Assembly (NCBI RefSeq): GCF_009830105.1
Contig: NZ_WURB01000003.1
Coordinates: 344,772-408,771 of the forward strand
DNA: 64,000 nucleotides
Origin: Microvirga makkahensis
GTDB taxonomy: Bacteria > Pseudomonadota > Alphaproteobacteria > Rhizobiales > Beijerinckiaceae
Direction of reading: 5' to 3'
Shown in pieces: positions 28,399 through 37,000 of this stretch. A model generated the notes under the pieces. The model did no database searches. It saw only the letters and a program-made list of their open reading frames with translations, and had not been told where the DNA came from. The position numbers and the translations under genes are program-made. Positions within the stretch are counted from its first letter, which is position 1. Every line of letters begins with the position of its first letter.

Positions 28399-29778
28399 CT
28401 AGACGACCTGGAAATCGTCCGCCGTCATCCTCAGACCCGTGGCGAGCTTGGCGATTTGCACCGGAGCACCCTTCCCGATTCCGTCTCCATCGTAATGAAG
28501 GCTGCCTTTTGCAGAATCGTAAAGAACGCGGTCGGTGGAATCATGAGCCGTGGCCCCAGTCCAGAACGCCGCCGAAGGGAGCTTGCCAGCTTTCAATTTC
28601 GTGAAGATGACGCTCTCGAGATAAATCGTATCGTCGCTGACGGAGAAATCGACGATACGGTCGAGATTTGAGGCGAGGCTGGGTTTCCTATTGAAGACGA
28701 AGATGTCCCTGCCCGCTCCCCCTGAGAGCACGTCGCTGCCTTCGAGCCCGTAGAGACGGTCGTCGCCCCCTCCCCCTTTGAGGATATTCGCGACGGTGTT
28801 GCCAACGATCACATCCTTGCCGCTCCCGCCGACGGCATTCTCGATCAGGGACTGGACACTGCCGCGATAGGTCAAGGCGTTAGCGACGTTGCCGCGCGCC
28901 TCCTGCCCGTCCCCGAGCTGGGCGATCTGGGCTGTGGAGAGACGGGACCACTGGCCCGGACGAAGGTCCACGCGGAGATTGGTGGTGTAATTGGAGAGAT
29001 CGTAGGTGTCCCTTCCGCCGCCATCCCAGACCGTCATAAAGATTCGGTTGCCGCCCGGGACGCTCTGGCCGATGCCATCGGCGGATGCCTGTCCGGTCGC
29101 CGGATTCCAGCGGTAGACCGTATTGCCTGCGTTGGTGGTGAAGTCGGCGCCGTACATCTCCTGCAGCGCGGCGATGTCGTACATCATGAGCGTCTGGGCA
29201 TAGCCCCAGGTCTCGTTCTCAAGGTACTGCCCGGTCGCACCCACATAAGATCTGTAGGTCATGGCCGAGAATTCCATGGAGTCACGGGTGGCCGTCATGG
29301 CTCCGAAACCGCTCGCTTCATTGCCGTGCTTCAACCCGACCGCGTGCAGAATCTCGTGGATGAAGACGTAATAACCATAGCTTCCCCGGACCGGCGCATC
29401 GAACCAGCCGTTGGCGCGTCCGAACCACACGTCTCCCCCTTCCGGAGACGTGCTCGGGAAATACGACCATGCCGAGGACGGCGTGTCCGCAATGGCGAGC
29501 CGCACGGTCGCGTGGCTCGTAGAGGTCTCGTCTATTTCGGTAAAGCTCAGGTTGGCGACTGAGGCGATCATCGCGAACACCTCGCGGGCCGCCCGGACTT
29601 GGCTTGGGCTCAACGCCCCGAAATTGTCCTGCGGTTCGCCCGAACCGTAGCCGCTTCCGTAGTAGGATGCTCTCGTCGGGAAACTGTATGTGAGGCTCCG
29701 CCCGCTCCAGGCTAAACCCGAAAGAACTCCATCAACATCCTGGTTGCCCGTTCGGGCAACCGCAACTGTAGCCGCCAT
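28399..29778 (-). CDS. Serralysin-like M10 zinc metalloprotease with RTX repeats
   Basis: A secreted protease of the peptidase M10B type. The zinc site is HEILHAVGLKH (residues 141-151) with the Met-turn near Met173 in SAMTYRSY. No Sec signal peptide is present, as expected for type I export. The C-terminal part has RTX repeats (GGGGDDRLYGLEGSDVLSGG) and the M10 C-terminal beta-roll ending in a hydrophobic tail (DDFQVV). Length 459 residues, close to classical serralysins. No exporter genes adjoin; the RTX exporter at 46-52 kb and tolC at 13 kb are candidate partners. Confidence 0.9.
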   Translation of the reverse strand: MAATVAVARTGNQDVDGVLSGLAWSGRSLTYSFPTRASYYGSGYGSGEPQDNFGALSPSQVRAAREVFAMIASVANLSFTEIDETSTSHATVRLAIADTPSSAWSYFPSTSPEGGDVWFGRANGWFDAPVRGSYGYYVFIHEILHAVGLKHGNEASGFGAMTATRDSMEFSAMTYRSYVGATGQYLENETWGYAQTLMMYDIAALQEMYGADFTTNAGNTVYRWNPATGQASADGIGQSVPGGNRIFMTVWDGGGRDTYDLSNYTTNLRVDLRPGQWSRLSTAQIAQLGDGQEARGNVANALTYRGSVQSLIENAVGGSGKDVIVGNTVANILKGGGGDDRLYGLEGSDVLSGGAGRDIFVFNRKPSLASNLDRIVDFSVSDDTIYLESVIFTKLKAGKLPSAAFWTGATAHDSTDRVLYDSAKGSLHYDGDGIGKGAPVQIAKLATGLRMTADDFQVV

Positions 29779-30059
29779 GTTTCCCCTCGTATCAGTTGAC
29801 CGGGTTAGAGCACAGCGGGAGCATAAAATTCATATCTCTTAAGGGTTATTTCCAAACTTTACTTAGACCTATTTTCTCCGTCTCAAGCATATTTACGCAT
29901 CTCGATAGTTTTATTGCCCCAGCCAAGAAATTTCAGCCGGCCGATGATTTATATACCCAAGCTTAAACCTTCAGCCCTGCGGCCTCCCGGAGGTGAAGTT
30001 CCTGCCGGAACGGACCTGCGCCATGCGGGTTTGGCAATGAGCGGAACCAGAGAGCCTGC

Positions 30060-31223
30060 ATGGAAACGCGCATCTACGGCGAGCACGACGAGAAGACCAT
30101 CAAGCAGCTGAACCGTTGTATGGAAGCGGGTAGCGCCGCAAAGGGCGTGCTCTGCGCGGACGGGCATCTGGGCTACGCCCATCCCATCGGCGGCGTGGTG
30201 GCCTATGAGGAGCACATCTCCATCAGCGGCGTCGGCTTCGACATCGCCTGCGGCAACATGGCCCTACGCCTCGACACTCGCTATGAGGACATTGCCGGGC
30301 AAGCCGGCACGATCCTGCGGGACATCGGCAAAACCATCAGCTTCGGGATCGGGCAGAAGAATGCCGTCACCGTAGATCACGAGTTGTTCGACTCACCGCT
30401 CTGGGACGAGGCCGGCGTGCGAGACCTGAAGAAGATGGCCTCCCAGCAGCTGGGCACGGTTGGATCGGGCAATCACTACGTGGATCTGTTCGAAGACGAG
30501 GAGGGCTTCGTCTGGATCGGCGTTCATTTCGGCTCCCGAGGATTGGGTCACAGGATCACCACGAAGCATCTGGCTCTCGTCGGAGCAAAGGATGGGATGG
30601 AGGTCGATCCCGCCCTTGTTCATCATGACAGCGAGATCGGACGCAGCTATCTCGCAGGCGTCGCCCTTGGAGGATCGTATGCCTATGCCGGACGTGAATG
30701 GGTGGTCGAGCGCGTCCGCCGGATTATCGGTGGCAACGTCACGGATTCGGTTCACAACCATCACAACTTCGTCTGGCGCGAGAATCACGGAGGACGCGAC
30801 TACTGGGTGGTCCGGAAAGGTGCCACGCCTGCCTTTCCGGGACAGCGCGGTTTCGTGGGAGGTTCAATGGGCGACAACGCGGTGATCCTGCGCGGCGTGG
30901 AGAACGAGCAGAGCGCCGACAGCCTCTATTCGACGGTCCATGGCGCAGGCCGTGTCTTCGGGCGCATGGAAGCGAAGGGCAAGAAGAACAGGCGCGGCGA
31001 ATGGATTCGCCCTCCGCGCTTCACCCGAGAGGAGATGGACTCGTGGCTGCGCGAGAAAGGCGTGCTGCTCAGAGGCGGCGACGTAGATGAAAGCCCCATG
31101 GTCTACCGCCGTCTCGACGAGGTGCTTGCCTATCACCGCGGCACGATTGCCATCGAACATACGTTGCGCCCCTTCGCGGTGGCCATGGCAGGCCCTGGCG
31201 AATTCGATCCCTACAAGGACTGA
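30060..31223 (+). CDS. rtcB: RNA-splicing ligase RtcB
   Basis: A GTP- and manganese-dependent ligase that joins 2',3'-cyclic phosphate (or 3'-phosphate) RNA ends to 5'-OH ends. The metal and nucleotide sites are all visible: GVGFDIACGN (Asp61 and Cys64), GSGNHY, HFGSRGLG, HNHHNFV, VRKGATPAFPG and the guanylylated histidine in HGAGRV. 387 residues, the shorter bacterial form. No archease, RtcA or RtcR regulator gene adjoins. It is followed by a convergent gene of unknown function. The substrate in this organism is unknown; damaged tRNA or mRNA repair is the usual guess. Confidence 0.94.
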   Translation: METRIYGEHDEKTIKQLNRCMEAGSAAKGVLCADGHLGYAHPIGGVVAYEEHISISGVGFDIACGNMALRLDTRYEDIAGQAGTILRDIGKTISFGIGQKNAVTVDHELFDSPLWDEAGVRDLKKMASQQLGTVGSGNHYVDLFEDEEGFVWIGVHFGSRGLGHRITTKHLALVGAKDGMEVDPALVHHDSEIGRSYLAGVALGGSYAYAGREWVVERVRRIIGGNVTDSVHNHHNFVWRENHGGRDYWVVRKGATPAFPGQRGFVGGSMGDNAVILRGVENEQSADSLYSTVHGAGRVFGRMEAKGKKNRRGEWIRPPRFTREEMDSWLREKGVLLRGGDVDESPMVYRRLDEVLAYHRGTIAIEHTLRPFAVAMAGPGEFDPYKD

Positions 31224-31244
31224 ATCTGCGCCGGAGCCTGACCG

Positions 31245-31667
31245 TTATCGAAGCCAGCCGAAATAGAGCGCCCAGAGGCTTGGGGAGCGGATGCCGCGCA
31301 CCCTGCGGGCCGCCTCGTCAGACCGCATGGACTCGCCGCCGTGGCACGAGCAGAGGACGATATGCGCATCATGCTCGGAGATCTGAAAGAAGTTTACGGC
31401 ATCCCCGAATCTGTCGCTGACGAGACCTGCCGTCCGCAGCACCGGATCGTCGAACGCCACCGTCAGGGCGGAACCGTCAGCGCGCATGGCGTGGCGCACC
31501 GCCTTAGGTTTCCATTCGATCTCATCGAGCGTTCTGAGAAGTCGATCCGGCTCCCGCTCGAGGAGCTCGGCCCAGCGGTCCAGGCGCTCTCGTTTCGACA
31601 GGGTATGAACTTGCGAGGGCTTCAGATCGGCAACATGGCCGAGTTCAGACAGAGGTCTGTGTTCCAT
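31245..31667 (-). CDS. Conserved hypothetical protein
   Basis: I do not recognise a named domain. The 140-residue protein has a helical start (MEHRPLSELGHVADLKPSQVH then LSKRERLDRWAELLE), a Leu/Asp-rich middle, and a motif LCSCHGGESM whose cysteine pair and histidine could bind metal. There is no signal peptide or membrane segment. Related proteins of similar layout seem to occur in other Hyphomicrobiales, by my recollection only. It is convergent with rtcB. Confidence 0.6.
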   Translation of the reverse strand: MEHRPLSELGHVADLKPSQVHTLSKRERLDRWAELLEREPDRLLRTLDEIEWKPKAVRHAMRADGSALTVAFDDPVLRTAGLVSDRFGDAVNFFQISEHDAHIVLCSCHGGESMRSDEAARRVRGIRSPSLWALYFGWLR

Positions 31668-31780
31668 GCTCCCCTCCTTGGCAGAGAAGCGTTTGCGAGC
31701 ACCCCAGCTGAGAGCTCAACCATGAAGCCCAATGAAAAGTTCGGGAGCGCCCCCGCTGATATTTTAGGCAGCGGCCAAAT

Positions 31781-31821
31781 GCATTGCGCCCGTGGAGCGG
31801 TCCGCTCCACGGGCGCAATGC
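31781..31821 (-). terminator. Very long perfect hairpin after the sigma factor gene
   Basis: Two 20-nt arms (31781-31800 and 31802-31821) are exact inverted copies with one base between them. It lies 19 bp beyond the sigma-factor stop codon and probably ends that transcript; on the minus strand it is followed by TGGCCGC, not a T-run. Confidence 0.75.
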
Positions 31822-31839
31822 GCAATCGTCTTTTGAGGA

Positions 31840-32559
31840 TCAGGCGTCCGCACCGTGGCTGTGATGCTGGAGCCGGTCTCCGGCCACTCCCATGAGCTCG
31901 GCGAGACGGTTGCGCGCCCGGTTCACGCGGCTCTTGATGGTACCGACCTTTACCCCCAGAGCCTCGGCCGCATCCTCATAGGACATGCCCTCGGCGCCGA
32001 TCAGGATGATTGCCTCGCGCTGCTCCTGCGGCAGCTTTTCCAGCGCTGTCGACAGATCCTGCAGAGCCAGCTTGTCCTCTTGATCGGGGATGGCGACCAT
32101 GCTCGCGGCATGAGCTCCGTCGCCGTCCTCCACCTCTCGGCTGGTCTTCCGATGAGTCGAGTAGAAGCCGTTTCGCAGAATGGTGAAGAGCCAGGCTTGC
32201 AGGTTCGTGCCGGCCTCGAAGGTTTCCTGCTTCGTCAGGGCCTTAAGAACCGTGTCCTGTACAAGGTCCTCCGCCTGATCGAGCTTTCCGGTGAGCGACA
32301 GCGCAAAGGCACGCAGATTCGGTAGCGCCTCCATCACGCCGTCGATGAAAGCCTGATCGACAGGCTCTGTATGCGCGCGGATAACCTGCGCGACGCGTTC
32401 TGCGAGCTTGGCCAAATCACGCGGCAGCTTGTCTTCCGCCGGATCGCCGTAAAGCGCACGGAGCTGCTTGCCGAGGTGAAGGCGGACAGCCGCGCTCAGA
32501 GCCGCACCCGTGATCGGCGAAGAGGAGTCCTGAGAGAGAGTTTTGGTCTTGTCTGGCAT
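31840..32559 (-). CDS. ECF sigma factor of the EcfG type with an N-terminal NepR-like segment
   Basis: EcfG-type factors direct the alphaproteobacterial general stress response. Residues about 70-228 form the sigma domains: region 2 with LRAFALSLTGKLDQAEDLVQD and NLQAWLFTILRNGF, and region 4 with LEKLPQEQREAIILIG and GTIKSRVNRARNRL. Residues about 25-55 (LGKQLRALYGDPAEDKLPRD) resemble NepR, the anti-sigma factor that normally is a separate protein. The total of 239 residues exceeds the usual 160-190 by just this segment. It stands alone; no phyR or histidine kinase adjoins. I judge the sigma call firm and the NepR resemblance good but unproven. Confidence 0.87.
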   Translation of the reverse strand: MPDKTKTLSQDSSSPITGAALSAAVRLHLGKQLRALYGDPAEDKLPRDLAKLAERVAQVIRAHTEPVDQAFIDGVMEALPNLRAFALSLTGKLDQAEDLVQDTVLKALTKQETFEAGTNLQAWLFTILRNGFYSTHRKTSREVEDGDGAHAASMVAIPDQEDKLALQDLSTALEKLPQEQREAIILIGAEGMSYEDAAEALGVKVGTIKSRVNRARNRLAELMGVAGDRLQHHSHGADA

Positions 32560-32713
32560 GTGGAAATATCTGGGGCGGCCGTTACGCTTTTAAATATGCT
32601 CGCGACATTTCGACCGCGCGTTTTTTTGCGATCAGAAGCTAGGTCGTTGAGCGCGGATCCACACGCGACGGCGGAACTCGCGGGCTCGTTTTCAGTTCCT
32701 CGAGCAACTTGCC

Positions 32714-32738
32714 GGAACCCTTTGCCGCCTCGCCTGTT
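32714..32738 (+). promoter_or_regulatory. EcfG-like promoter of the YidB-like gene
   Basis: GGAAC (32714-32718) followed after 16 nt by TGTT (32735-32738) matches the general-stress consensus GGAAC-N16/17-CGTT in all but one base. It is 32 bp upstream of the start codon and next to the EcfG-type sigma gene. Confidence 0.5.
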
Positions 32739-32770
32739 CCTGTCGATCCGACCAGCAGGAGTTGATGACA

Positions 32771-33232
32771 ATGAGCAGTCGCGGCTTACCTTCCATGACG
32801 GCCCTTCTCGGGCTTCTCGCGATCGCCGGGTATCAAAACCGGGACAAAATCGCCGAGATGCTGCGTGGCGGGCAGCAGCCCGGCACTTCGGGACAATCGC
32901 CGGGTCAACAAGCTGGCGGTTCAGAGGGCCTGGGCGGCCTGCTCGGCAGTCTTGGCGGCAGCGATGCAGGCGGACTCCTGAGCGGGGGCCTGGGCGAACT
33001 CGTCGACCGTTTCCGTCGGAACGGCCAAGGCGAGGCTGCCGATTCCTGGATTGGCACAGGCCCGAACAAGGAGATTGCGCCACAGCATCTCGAACACGCC
33101 ATCGGACCAGATGTGCTGGACACCCTGACGCGACAGACCGGTTTCTCGCGGGAGGAGATTCTCGCACGCCTGTCCCGTGACCTGCCCCATGCCGTTGATC
33201 AGTATACGCCGGATGGGCGCCTGCCGAGCTAA
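32771..33232 (+). CDS. YidB family protein (DUF937)
   Basis: A soluble protein of unknown function in the YidB family. It has a hydrophobic start ([13 protein letters not shown]), a long Gly/Gln/Ser-rich linker (about residues 30-75), then the conserved helical end: [22 protein letters not shown] and [27 protein letters not shown]. The ATG at 32771 has AGGAG 9 nt upstream; an ATG at 32765 is closer to it. An EcfG-like promoter suggests stress control. It ends overlapping the convergent membrane-protein gene by 4 bp. Confidence 0.85.
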   Translation: MSSRGLPSMTALLGLLAIAGYQNRDKIAEMLRGGQQPGTSGQSPGQQAGGSEGLGGLLGSLGGSDAGGLLSGGLGELVDRFRRNGQGEAADSWIGTGPNKEIAPQHLEHAIGPDVLDTLTRQTGFSREEILARLSRDLPHAVDQYTPDGRLPS

Positions 33233-33477
33233 CTGTTCTGACGCCATGCCCGCCGCCGCCGCTCCCACCATACTGCGGCGCGGCGGCGCAGTCTGCGCGC
33301 TGCGGGAATGTCGACGGACAATACGATCACACCGAGAGGAACCATCCAAAATCCAAGCACGGGCAGGAAACCGACAAGTCCTCCCGCCACAAGTGCGATG
33401 CCGAGGCTGATCCTGAGAATCCTGGAGCGTGGCAAAGGGACATGACGCCCGCCGAAGGAGGCCCGCGGCTTTCTCAT
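33229..33477 (-). CDS. Small membrane protein (PGPGW-like)
   Basis: A basic protein of about 82 residues with two hydrophobic helices ([16 protein letters not shown] and [13 protein letters not shown]) and an Arg-rich cytoplasmic tail ([17 protein letters not shown]). The layout fits the PGPGW family of small membrane proteins, whose role is unknown. The ATG at 33477 begins the family-like [10 protein letters not shown]; a longer frame to 33528 is less likely. It is convergent with the YidB-like gene. Confidence 0.7.
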   Translation of the reverse strand: MRKPRASFGGRHVPLPRSRILRISLGIALVAGGLVGFLPVLGFWMVPLGVIVLSVDIPAARRLRRRAAVWWERRRRAWRQNS

Positions 33478-33537
33478 GAATGTCTGTCCTTGCTCATGTT
33501 GGCAGGAAAAGCGGAGCGCCCCGGCCAAGCCTCAATC

Positions 33538-33936
33538 TTATGCTTTCTCGGTTTTGGGAATCATGGCCTGCTTCAAGGCAGTCACGAGGGCCTCGGCGCG
33601 GATCGGCTTCTGCAGGAAATGCGTGCCCTCCGGGAGATCGCCGGGCCTCGGCGCCACCTTGCCGGAGATCACAAGTACGCTCACGTCTGGCCAACCCTGG
33701 CGGACGAGCCGAGCGAACTCGAAGCCATCGATGGAACCCGGCATATTCACATCCGTCAGCACCACGTTGATGTCGGCACGCTTTTTAAGGACATCAAAGG
33801 CCTCGTCCGCATCCTGGGCCTCGACGACCCAGAATTCGGCATCCCTCAAGATTTCCACCTGGGTCAGGCGCACGAGCAACTCGTCCTCCACTAGGAGAAC
33901 GACTGGCCGATTCAATATTTCACGCCGCGGCTTCAT
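33538..33936 (-). CDS. Orphan single-domain response regulator
   Basis: A stand-alone receiver domain with no output domain. The acidic pocket (VEDE), the phospho-acceptor aspartate in VLTDVNMPG, the Ser in VISGK and the lysine in FLQKPI are all present. 132 residues from the ATG at 33936. No kinase adjoins. A perfect EcfG-type promoter lies directly upstream and places the expected transcript start within a few bases of the ATG, so the mRNA may be nearly leaderless. A link to the general stress response is inferred from this promoter and from the nearby sigma gene. Confidence 0.88.
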   Translation of the reverse strand: MKPRREILNRPVVLLVEDELLVRLTQVEILRDAEFWVVEAQDADEAFDVLKKRADINVVLTDVNMPGSIDGFEFARLVRQGWPDVSVLVISGKVAPRPGDLPEGTHFLQKPIRAEALVTALKQAMIPKTEKA

Positions 33937-33945
33937 ACAGCGGGA

Positions 33946-33970
33946 AACGGACGACCATCTTCCTGGTTCC
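33946..33970 (-). promoter_or_regulatory. EcfG-type promoter of the response regulator
   Basis: On the minus strand GGAAC (33970-33966), 16 nt, then CGTT (33949-33946) match the general-stress sigma consensus exactly. It lies immediately before the ATG at 33936. Confidence 0.65.
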
Positions 33971-34070
33971 CATCCCCACTTCACGTCTGAGTGTGCGTCC
34001 TCCCGCGGTCAGGAGCGATGCGGGTCGGCGGTTGCATTTCGTGACCCGACGCGATGTCTCCTCCTCGGGT

Positions 34071-37000
34071 CTAGTATTCCCACTCGAAGCCGACGCCGAC
34101 GGATGTTCCGCCCTCCGCGTCGACCGCGCCCTGCGCCTTGAGGCGCCGCGTGAGATCGACATCGACCGTGACGCCGCTCTCCTCGGGTCGCGCCCCGGCC
34201 TTAACGCCGACGCGGACATTGTCGCTGATGTAGCGCGATACGCCGACCGCCGGCCCACCGCTCGCATCCACGGTGATGTCGAGACTGTCGACGCCGAGCG
34301 AGCGGCGCAGGCTCTCGAAGGCGTCCGTTCCGGCTCCGCCTGAGAGCTGCGCCACCGTCTGCGCGAGTTGCAGCGCCTGCCCGGCCGAGAGACCGCCGGA
34401 GGGGCGCTGGAACAGGATACGGGACAGCACCTCGTCCTGCGGCAGATCGGGACTCGAGCTGAAGGCGAATTCGGGTTGCGATGCAGGCCCTGTCACCGCG
34501 ATGCGCGCCGTCACCTCGCCGGCCTGGGTCTCGGCAAGGAAGTCGAGGGAGGGCGTGAGATCGCCGGTGAAATCCAGCCGCCCCCGAACGAAGTCGATGC
34601 GCCGCCCGATGAGATCGAGGCGCCCGCGCCGCAGCTCGAAGGCGCCGATGGCCACCGGATCCCGCGACGTGCCCTGGAGGCGCAGATCGCCGCCGAGTTC
34701 GGCGTTGATGCCGCGACCGCGCACGAAGATGCGGTTCTGCGCCGTGAGGATGAGATCGAGATCCGCGCTGAACGGCGGGCGTCCGCGTGAGCCGGCCCCT
34801 TGCTGTTTGCGAGCTAAGGCGAGCCGTGCCGCAGCGGTGGGTGTCGGCTGCACATGCTTGGTGCCCGGCAACGGCCTCAGAGTGGTTGGCAGGCGGTCGG
34901 GCACCGACACGTTCATGGTGATGATATTGACCCTTCCTGCAACGCGCGGACGGCTCGTCAGCGGACCAGTAATCGCAAGATCCAGATCCGCCGTCGCATC
35001 CACAGTCTCGTTGGACACGAGCTGGGCCCGGCTGCCCAGGATGCGGATATCGGCCGGCAGGCCCGCAGCCGGATCGATGGCGACCCGTCCGCTTGCCGAG
35101 AGCGATCCGCCGTTGCGCGTGCGCGCGCTCAGTCCCTCGATGGTGAGTGTCCGACCACTCGCGGCAAGCCGCCCGCTGATGTCGTTCAGCTGGATACCCT
35201 GCAGCGAATCGACGAAGCTGCCTCCGGCAAGGGCGACCGTACCCTGAATCTGCGGGTCCGCCACCGATCCCGAAATCGACAGATCGAGCGTGGCGCCGCC
35301 TGTCAGGCGCTGCCCACTGGCCGAGAGGAAGCTGTTGGCGACCGCAAGATCGGTTCTGCCAGATGCCCTCAGGGCGAGTTCGTCCGAGGTGTTGATCGGA
35401 ACGCTGCCTGTCACCTGCAGGGTTCCGAAACGTCCCGCGGAGACGTCGGCGTCAATCGTTGCCCGGCGATCAGCGATCCGGCCCTGCGCAGTGACCGTGA
35501 GCGGCGGCAGCCCGGCCTGGCGGGTTTGCGACGTCGCAAGTCCCGTTACCCTGACATCATAGGTTCCGTTCGGATCGCTCGGCTCTCCACGGACCATGGC
35601 GCTTCCGTTCACGGTGCCTGCGAGCCCGAGATTGGGAACGGCGATCTCGGCAGCCTGGAGCGGGAGGTTGCGGATGTCGACCGAAAGATCGAGCCGCTCG
35701 CCCACGGTGCCGGACACTCCGACTCGGCCCTGGTCGGCGGCGATCACGAGGCCGGTGATGGTGGCGGTGCCGCTCTGGAGAGAGATGGAGGCGGGTTGCG
35801 CCAGAGCGAGGCGCCTGTTGCCGCGCCGCACGGTAAAGTTCGCCAGCTCGATCCGGGTCGCATCGCCCGGCACGACGCGCGCCTGCGCGTTCAGGTCGAA
35901 GCCCTGCCCGACCGCGGAAGCCGTTATGTTCGATGCGTCCGGCGAGCCCTGCGCCGTGAGGCGCACGCTCCTGAAGGTCTGCCCGGCCGATCTCAGCGTC
36001 TCGGCTTGGATGGTGCCGTCGATCATGGGGCGCGCGTAGAGATCGGAGACGGCGACCCGCGCCTCGAAATCCTGCACGGCCACGTCGGCAACCGCCACTC
36101 GGGAGCCGTTCGCGGTGATCGAAGCGTCCTGGCGGCCATTCTCTGCGCTGAGGACGATATCGGCATTGACCGAACCATCGAGCCTCGTCAGCAGCAGCGG
36201 GCTGAGATCGTCGAGATTGCCGCCCGAAAGAATGACACGGCCCTGCGCCAGCTGATCGGGACCCAGGCGCAGGTTGCCGGTCAGGGATACGGAGCCGACC
36301 TCCAGATCGAGCCGGTCCAGCAGCCACCCGCCTCCCACCGGCCGGGCAAGATGGACATTGCCGGTCGCGGATTCGCCGCCGACCTGCCCTTCCAGACGGA
36401 GAGCCGCATCGAGAGCGCCCGTCACGTCCTTCGCATCCAGTTGGAGCACGAGGCGCGGAATCGAGCGCTCGAGGGCACGCATGTCGGACAGCGTCGCGGT
36501 CGCCGTCACGTCCGGCCTCTCCAGGGAGCCCGACAGGCGCGCCACCACATCCGCGCGGCCTCCGGTGATGCGAGGGTCCACCCGCCTGAGTTCGTCGATC
36601 GTGATGTCGAGGCCCATATCTGCGGCGCTCTGCGTGGCCCGTCCGTTGACGCGCGCATCGAGATGCGCTCCGTCGACTCGGAAATTCTCGAAGCCGAACC
36701 CGCCGGGAACACGGCGCAGGACGCCGTTCGCCGTTACCGAGCGGCCGAGAAGACCGTCCAGCGACGGCGTTCCCGTCCTGAGCTCCCGCAGGTTGGCCTC
36801 GACGGTCGCAGCGATGTCGGACCGCCGCGGGTTGCCAGAGAGTCTTGCCGTCAGGGCTGCCGAGCCGCGCAGCGTCCGGCCCGTGATCCCGGAAAAGGCG
36901 GTGAGCGCCGGGATTTCGGCCTCGAGGTTAGCGTCGAGCACCGTCGAGCCGACCCGGCCCGTGAACCTGGCCTGGGCCGTCGATGTTTCCAGGCGCGCCG

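Noticed and set aside
30007..30031. A possible EcfG-like promoter (GGAAC-N16-GGTT) before rtcB
   Set aside because: The -10 part has a mismatch and GGAAC occurs by chance often in GC-rich DNA; too weak to assign.
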